Origin: CAVXAE01 sp044225565
GTDB taxonomy: Bacteria; Pseudomonadota; Gammaproteobacteria; Steroidobacterales; Steroidobacteraceae
DNA: 40,175 nucleotides
Direction of reading: 5' to 3'
Assembly (NCBI GenBank): GCA_044225565.1
Contig: JBGAIL010000018.1
Span: 1-40,175, forward strand
The notes beneath the pieces are model-generated. The model was not told where the DNA came from. It was given only the letters and a program-made list of their open reading frames with translations, and searched no databases. Shown here piece after piece: positions 35,730 to 40,175 of this stretch (its first letter is position 1; each line of letters starts with the position of its first letter). A program made the position numbers and the translations under genes.

Positions 35730-38700
35730 TCAGCGAAAGCGCATCCGGGCGCCCACGGAGAAATAGCGGCCGACGGGATCGACCGGATAGTCGTCGCTGT
35801 TCAGATAGGGTTTCTCGTCCGTCAGGTTGCTGACGCTGGCGAACAGGGAGAGCCGGTCGTCGCGCTCGTAGCTCACCTGCACGTCGTGCTTCCAGCGCGG
35901 ACCGACCTTCAGGAGCTCCGCCGGGTAGAAGTCGGGATCCGCCGCGAGCGTCAGAGCGTCCAGGACATCCATCTGCGAGAACCAGGACACGCCGTAGTTG
36001 ACCGTCAGCGGGCCCCGCGTCCACGTCAGGTCCGCATCGACCACGTATCTCGGGGAGCCCCAGAGCCCTGCGCTGTCGAAGGGCTCGGCGCCCTCGACGC
36101 TCGCGAAGCTCAATCGCTCGAGATAGCCGCCGACCAGGCGGACATTCCAGTTTCCGACCGGCGTCGGGAAGCCGTAACTCACCGTCATGTCCAGGCCGGA
36201 GGTCCGGAAGGAAGAGACGTTGGTGGGCTGGATCAGATAGCTGCGGACGAAGCCGGCGGTGGGGCCGGAATTCTCCCGCGAGATGGCGGCGCAATACGCG
36301 TTGTCGAGAGTCGGTGCGTCCACGCACAGGGCGAGCGGGTCCAGCGTGTCGATCGCTCCGGTCAGGTCGACGTCGTACCAGTCCAGCGACACGGACAATC
36401 CCCGGACCGGCAGGCCGTCCAGCAGCACGCCGGCCGTCCGGACATCAGCCGCTTCCGGGTCGAGCGCGGGGTTGCCGCGAGAGGTGATCGGAACCGGGAG
36501 GCCGGCCTGGCTGTCGTTGGGAAAGAATCCGTCCGGATCCACGCCGAAGCCTGCGAGCAGCGCGCGGCAGTTGGCTTCGCGGTAGATCGTGCCGTTGTCC
36601 AGGTTGTTGAAGTCGCACGGATCGTCCACCCAGTCGCGATGCGTGCCGGGCGCGGAGAAGGCCTCGATGAGGTTCGGGGCACGCACCGATCTCGACAGCG
36701 CCCCGCGGAAGCGCAACCCCCGCATCGGGCCGTACACCAGGTTGACATTCCAGGTGATGTCGCCGCCCGAAGTGCTGTAGTCGGAATACCGGCCGGCGAG
36801 GCCGAGGCGGAGCTCGTCGACGAAGCGCCTCCGGGACAGCAGTGGAATGTCGAGCTCGCCGAACACCTCCCTGACCTCGTACGCGCCGGACTGCGCCTGG
36901 GTGCCGGAGCCGAAGTCCGCGAAGCCCAGGCCGTCACGGACGTCGTCGTCGGGTTTCAGGCGGATCGACTCGCGGCGATATTCCGCGCCGGCCGCGAATC
37001 CCACGCTGCCGCCGGGCGCCCGGAACAGCGAATCCAGGGCGCCTTTGAACGTCAGGTTCGCGACGCGCTGCGTGACCGCGTGCTCGATCCGGCTCGTGAA
37101 CAGCACCCACTGCTTGGCTGCGGCGCTCGCCACGTCGTCGCCGAAGATGTTGTACGGCACGCAGCCGCTTCCCGCACCCGGCGTGAACGACATCCGGCCC
37201 CACTCATCCGAGGGGAACGTCTCAGGGAACAGAGTGGAGCGGCAGACCGGCTGGCCGGTGCCCGGGTCGGTGATCACGTCGGTCGCGGCCATGAACCGGT
37301 CCTGGTAGCGGTCGCCGAGCAGGCGACGTCGCACCTTGGTCCGTCCGTGAGCGAAGGAGACTTCGTAGCTCACATTGTCGGTGAGGCGGCCTTCGCCGCC
37401 CACCAGGCCCTGCATCGTCTGCGGCCTGCCTGAGGATCTGGGCATCCCCAGGTCGAAGTTGTCGCGCTCGATGAGGTAGAAGCCTTCGACGGGATCGATC
37501 GCGGCGCGGATCGCGTCCGGGATGTAGGGGTTGTCCGGGCTGATGAACGTGCCGAAGTCGTAGGTGAGGTAATAGTCCGTCAGCGCCCGCTGATGGACGA
37601 GCTTGCCCTCGCCGAAGAGCCTGAACGCCGGCGAGAGCTGATAGCTTGCGAGCACGTTCACGAGGCTGCGCTCTTCGGCCGCGCGCAGTTGCGAGCTGTA
37701 TCCTTCGATGTTCGGCGTGCCGCTGCCGCCGGAGGTGATGTAGCCCCTGTCGTTCGTTCCGTGGTCGAAGACGTCTCCCGCGCCGGTGAAGTCGGCTCTG
37801 TTGTCGAAGACGCCCGGCAGATAGTTGCCGTCTTCGTCGACGCTGCCGGTGTCGAAGCCGCCGGACGGCGCTCCGTCGTTGATGCGCGGATCGCGCACCG
37901 GGATGTAGTCCGGGATGCCCGGATCATCCGGATCGTCCGCCGGGTTGAGCTCCAGGCTGTAGGTGGTCCGCTGCGCGCGGAACCTCCTATCTCTGCTGAA
38001 GAGTGGATGGTACTTGGCGTGCTCGAGCGCGACGGTGACGTTGCCGTGCCCGTCGGCGAAGTTCCGTCCGCCGAGCAGTGAGAAGAAACGCTCATCGGCG
38101 TCCCCGCGCGAGGACTGGCCGAATTGGGTCCGCGCGGCGAGCCCTTCGAAGTCCCGCTTGAGCACGAAGTTGACGACGCCGGAGACGGCGTCCGCGCCAT
38201 ACACTGCGGAGGTGCCGCCCGTCACGATATCGATGCGCTCGATGAGGTCCGTCGGGATGCTGTTGACGTCCACCGCGGCGGAACTGGTATTGCCCGCCAC
38301 GTGACGCCGACCGTTCACCAGCACCAGCGTCCGGTTGGCGCCCAGCCCGCGCAGGTTCAGGTTGCTCTGGCCGTCGGTACGCGAGTTGGTGTGACGGCTC
38401 ACCGTCGAATCCACCAGCGCTGGAGAGCTGGCGAGGAACTCGGTCACGTCGATCTCCCCCGACTGCCGGAACTCACGCGCGGAGTAGGTGACCAGGGGGA
38501 TCGGCGAATCGATCTCGGGCCTGGCGATGCGGGTGCCGGAGACTACGACCTCGTCGAGACCGTCTTTCGCGGGCCCGTCCGCACCGGCGGCGGGATCGTC
38601 GTCGCCGTCGGCCGACTGCGCTTCGATGATGTAGGTGCCTTCGGGCGTCAGGCGGAATCGCAGGCCCGTGCCTCTGAGCGCGATCGCCAGCGCTTCCTCG

Positions 38701-38918
38701 GGAGCGTAGTCGCCACGCACGGCCCGGATCGTCTTGCCCTTGACGATCTCGCTCGGGAAGAAAACCTGGAAGCCGCCCTGCAGCGCGAGCGATTGCAGCC
38801 CGGTGATCGCTTCCTGCGTGTCGAGGTCGTACTGCCTGGAGAGCTTGCTCTGCGCAACGGCGTGCGACCCGGCCGCGAGGAGCGCGATGAGGAAAGCAGT
38901 GGTGATCCTGTTCTTCAA
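35730..38918 (-). CDS. TonB-dependent outer-membrane receptor with STN signalling domain
   Basis: 1062 residues. After a signal peptide (FLIALLAAGSHAVAQ) comes a secretin/TonB short N-terminal (STN) domain at about 30-95 (AITGLQSLALQGGFQVFF, YIIEAQS), then a TonB-box-like DEVVVSGTR at about 122-130, a plug (NLRGLGANRTLVLVNGRRHV, TGGTSAVYGADAVSGVVNFV) and a long beta barrel ending SVGARMRFR with a terminal aromatic/Arg strand. The STN domain fits signalling to the FecR protein encoded just upstream. Gene position with GH27 suggests a carbohydrate rather than iron ligand. Its stop abuts the GH27 start. Confidence 0.95.
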   Translation of the reverse strand: MKNRITTAFLIALLAAGSHAVAQSKLSRQYDLDTQEAITGLQSLALQGGFQVFFPSEIVKGKTIRAVRGDYAPEEALAIALRGTGLRFRLTPEGTYIIEAQSADGDDDPAAGADGPAKDGLDEVVVSGTRIARPEIDSPIPLVTYSAREFRQSGEIDVTEFLASSPALVDSTVSRHTNSRTDGQSNLNLRGLGANRTLVLVNGRRHVAGNTSSAAVDVNSIPTDLIERIDIVTGGTSAVYGADAVSGVVNFVLKRDFEGLAARTQFGQSSRGDADERFFSLLGGRNFADGHGNVTVALEHAKYHPLFSRDRRFRAQRTTYSLELNPADDPDDPGIPDYIPVRDPRINDGAPSGGFDTGSVDEDGNYLPGVFDNRADFTGAGDVFDHGTNDRGYITSGGSGTPNIEGYSSQLRAAEERSLVNVLASYQLSPAFRLFGEGKLVHQRALTDYYLTYDFGTFISPDNPYIPDAIRAAIDPVEGFYLIERDNFDLGMPRSSGRPQTMQGLVGGEGRLTDNVSYEVSFAHGRTKVRRRLLGDRYQDRFMAATDVITDPGTGQPVCRSTLFPETFPSDEWGRMSFTPGAGSGCVPYNIFGDDVASAAAKQWVLFTSRIEHAVTQRVANLTFKGALDSLFRAPGGSVGFAAGAEYRRESIRLKPDDDVRDGLGFADFGSGTQAQSGAYEVREVFGELDIPLLSRRRFVDELRLGLAGRYSDYSTSGGDITWNVNLVYGPMRGLRFRGALSRSVRAPNLIEAFSAPGTHRDWVDDPCDFNNLDNGTIYREANCRALLAGFGVDPDGFFPNDSQAGLPVPITSRGNPALDPEAADVRTAGVLLDGLPVRGLSVSLDWYDVDLTGAIDTLDPLALCVDAPTLDNAYCAAISRENSGPTAGFVRSYLIQPTNVSSFRTSGLDMTVSYGFPTPVGNWNVRLVGGYLERLSFASVEGAEPFDSAGLWGSPRYVVDADLTWTRGPLTVNYGVSWFSQMDVLDALTLAADPDFYPAELLKVGPRWKHDVQVSYERDDRLSLFASVSNLTDEKPYLNSDDYPVDPVGRYFSVGARMRFR

Positions 38919-38974
38919 TGTGCACTCCGGAAGTGCCGATGACCTCCCGATTGACGCACGCCGACGGGAACGGC

Positions 38975-40120
38975 TCAGTGCCCCGGCCGGGCCTCTTCGC
39001 CTCGCGCCGGCGCTGCGGCGATGACGAAGGTGTCCCCGGAGGCCCGCTGGATGACGATGGGAAGCGACGACTGGACGGCTTCGAGGAAGGTGTCGACGCG
39101 GTCCGTGGCGAACACGCCGGTGACTCTCATCGTCGCGAGATCGCCATCGAGGACGACGATCTTCCGCGTGGAGTAGCGGTTGACTTCGGAGACGGCCTCG
39201 CTCAGCGGCCGGTCGTTGAAGATCAGCCTGCCGTGGATCCAGGCGGTCGCTTCCTCGATCGGTGCGGGCGGGGCCGCGGCAGTGCCCGTGGAGGTGAAGG
39301 CCAGTGATTGCCCCGCGGTGAGCAGGATCTCGCCGCTCGCGGGTTGCGATTCATGCGCACTCCGGGAAGCGTTCCTTTGGATCGCAGGGGCACGAATTCC
39401 CGCTCTTTCGTCCGATCCGGACGGCGAGCCTCTCTCCGCGAGGCCCGGGCGCAAGGGCTCCGCACCCGTGACGGCGATCTTGCCTTCGATGAGAGCGACA
39501 CGGACCTCGTCCTCGTCGCGATAGACGTCGAACTCGGTGCCGACGGCACGGATGGTGCGGCTGCCGGCATCCACCAGGAAAGGTCTCCAGGAATTGTGAG
39601 CGACGTCGAAGCGAGCCTGCCCGCGTTCGAGCGCCACGTCGCGCGTGCGCAGGCCGTAACGCACGCGGACCCGGGTGTCGGTGTTGAGAGTGATCTCGCT
39701 GCCGTCGGGCAGCAGCACCGATTGCCGATCGCCGACCTCGGTCTCGTATGTACGCTCGATGGGCAGGTAGGGATGCCCTGCGATCCAGACGAAGAGGAGC
39801 CCTGCGACGCTCGCGGCGAGCACGGCCGCGGTTCGTGCTCTCCCCATGCGACGCGAGGCGCGCGCTGTGCTTGCGGCGGCCGTCATTCGACACTCCTCGA
39901 GGGTCTGCGCCCGGAGTGCTTTCAGCCGCGCGTCGTGGCGGACAGCGTCGAGATCTTCCCAAAGACCCTCCAATCTCCGGTATTGCCGCTCGTGGGCAGG
40001 ATCCTCGGCGAGCCACCGCTCGAGTCCGGCTTCGTCCTCGGGCGCGCGATGGTCGTCGCGCATCCTGGCGAACCTTCGGATCACTTCGCTCGGAGCGCTC
40101 TCTTTGCCACCGGTGCTCAT
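38975..40120 (-). CDS. FecR-type anti-sigma regulator
   Basis: 381 residues. An N-terminal cytoplasmic DUF4880-like segment (EVIRRFARMRDDHRAPEDEAGLERWLAED) is followed by a membrane segment at about 96-115 (TAAVLAASVAGLLFVWIAG), a FecR domain (about 120-230, LLPDGSEITLNTDTRVRVRY, VGTEFDVYRDEDEVRVALIEGKIAV), a low-complexity stretch of about 45 residues (about 230-275), and a C-terminal STN-like/DUF4974 domain (LIFNDRPLSEAVSEVNRYS). It would pass the signal from the receptor to a sigma factor. It is 56 bases upstream of the receptor gene. The family call is firm. Confidence 0.95.
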   Translation of the reverse strand: MSTGGKESAPSEVIRRFARMRDDHRAPEDEAGLERWLAEDPAHERQYRRLEGLWEDLDAVRHDARLKALRAQTLEECRMTAAASTARASRRMGRARTAAVLAASVAGLLFVWIAGHPYLPIERTYETEVGDRQSVLLPDGSEITLNTDTRVRVRYGLRTRDVALERGQARFDVAHNSWRPFLVDAGSRTIRAVGTEFDVYRDEDEVRVALIEGKIAVTGAEPLRPGLAERGSPSGSDERAGIRAPAIQRNASRSAHESQPASGEILLTAGQSLAFTSTGTAAAPPAPIEEATAWIHGRLIFNDRPLSEAVSEVNRYSTRKIVVLDGDLATMRVTGVFATDRVDTFLEAVQSSLPIVIQRASGDTFVIAAAPARGEEARPGH

Positions 40121-40136
40121 GTCCCTGTCCCTTTCG

Positions 40137-40175
40137 TCAGTCCGGGAAGCGGTCCGAGAGAACCTGCAGGACGTG
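40137..40175 (-). CDS. C-terminal end of an upstream gene, presumed ECF sigma factor (partial)
   Basis: An open frame enters from the right edge and ends at TGA 40139-40137, giving the last twelve residues HVLQVLSDRFPD. It ends 16 bases before the fecR ATG, with GGGACAGGGACATG between. FecR genes normally follow their FecI-type sigma gene at this spacing, so this is inferred to be the sigma factor tail. The peptide is too short for a sequence-based call. Confidence 0.35.
   Translation of the reverse strand, partial: HVLQVLSDRFPD

Noticed and set aside
35709..37433. Plus-strand frame of 574 codons opposite the TonB-receptor gene
   Set aside because: It is the reverse reading of a strongly supported receptor gene. 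Composition is typical of shadow frames.

Overview
The window comes from a high-GC gammaproteobacterium. Three things support this: LpoA, a lipoprotein activator specific to that class; the complete dcw (division and cell wall) cluster ending in lpxC; and a DUF721/DciA gene, an M23 peptidase, secA and a mutT-like gene after lpxC, as in Pseudomonas and Xanthomonas relatives. MurE carries the DNPR motif of meso-diaminopimelate ligases, so the wall is of the usual Gram-negative type. The STN-type TonB receptor with FecR suggests a Xanthomonadales, Nevskiales or Steroidobacter-like lineage, but this is inference. No tRNA, CRISPR array or insertion sequence was seen.

Layout. Positions 1-3255 hold lpoA (minus, running off the left edge), rsmI (plus) and a decayed DUF72 gene (minus). 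RNase P RNA follows at about 3312-3688, then an unusually hairpin-rich spacer. From 4004 a sigma70-like promoter with three 10-bp-spaced TGGG boxes (MraZ operator) drives mraZ-rsmH-ftsL-ftsI-murE-murF-mraY-murD-ftsW-murG-murC-murB-ddl-ftsQ-ftsA-ftsZ. Most junctions overlap by 1-16 bases, so translation is likely coupled. A 17-codon reading frame bridges murG and murC with overlaps on both sides. lpxC follows behind a long leader hairpin.

Positions 22871-28243 hold dciA (minus), a cyclic di-GMP-I (GEMM-I) riboswitch in front of an M23 peptidoglycan peptidase (plus), secA, a Nudix (mutT-like) gene and a small conserved hypothetical gene. secA, the Nudix gene, the M23 gene, lpoA and the DUF72 gene all show small frame changes. 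The 17 genes mraZ to lpxC and everything from 27845 onwards are clean. Because SecA is essential, sequencing or assembly error is the likely cause of most of these breaks. mprF (plus) follows at 28310.

Positions 30976-40175 hold a minus-strand locus read from the right edge: the tail of a gene presumed to encode an ECF sigma factor, fecR, a TonB-dependent receptor with an STN signalling domain, a GH27 alpha-galactosidase-like enzyme, and a 1048-residue lipoprotein that joins a cytochrome c, a sugar-dehydrogenase-like beta-propeller and a DUF1080 (3-keto-disaccharide hydrolase family) domain. The last three genes are contiguous or overlap by one base. This looks like a self-regulated system for capture, hydrolysis and oxidation of an alpha-galactoside.

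The two strongest points for follow-up are the cyclic di-GMP riboswitch on the peptidoglycan hydrolase between the division cluster and secA, and the galactoside locus with its trimodular redox lipoprotein.
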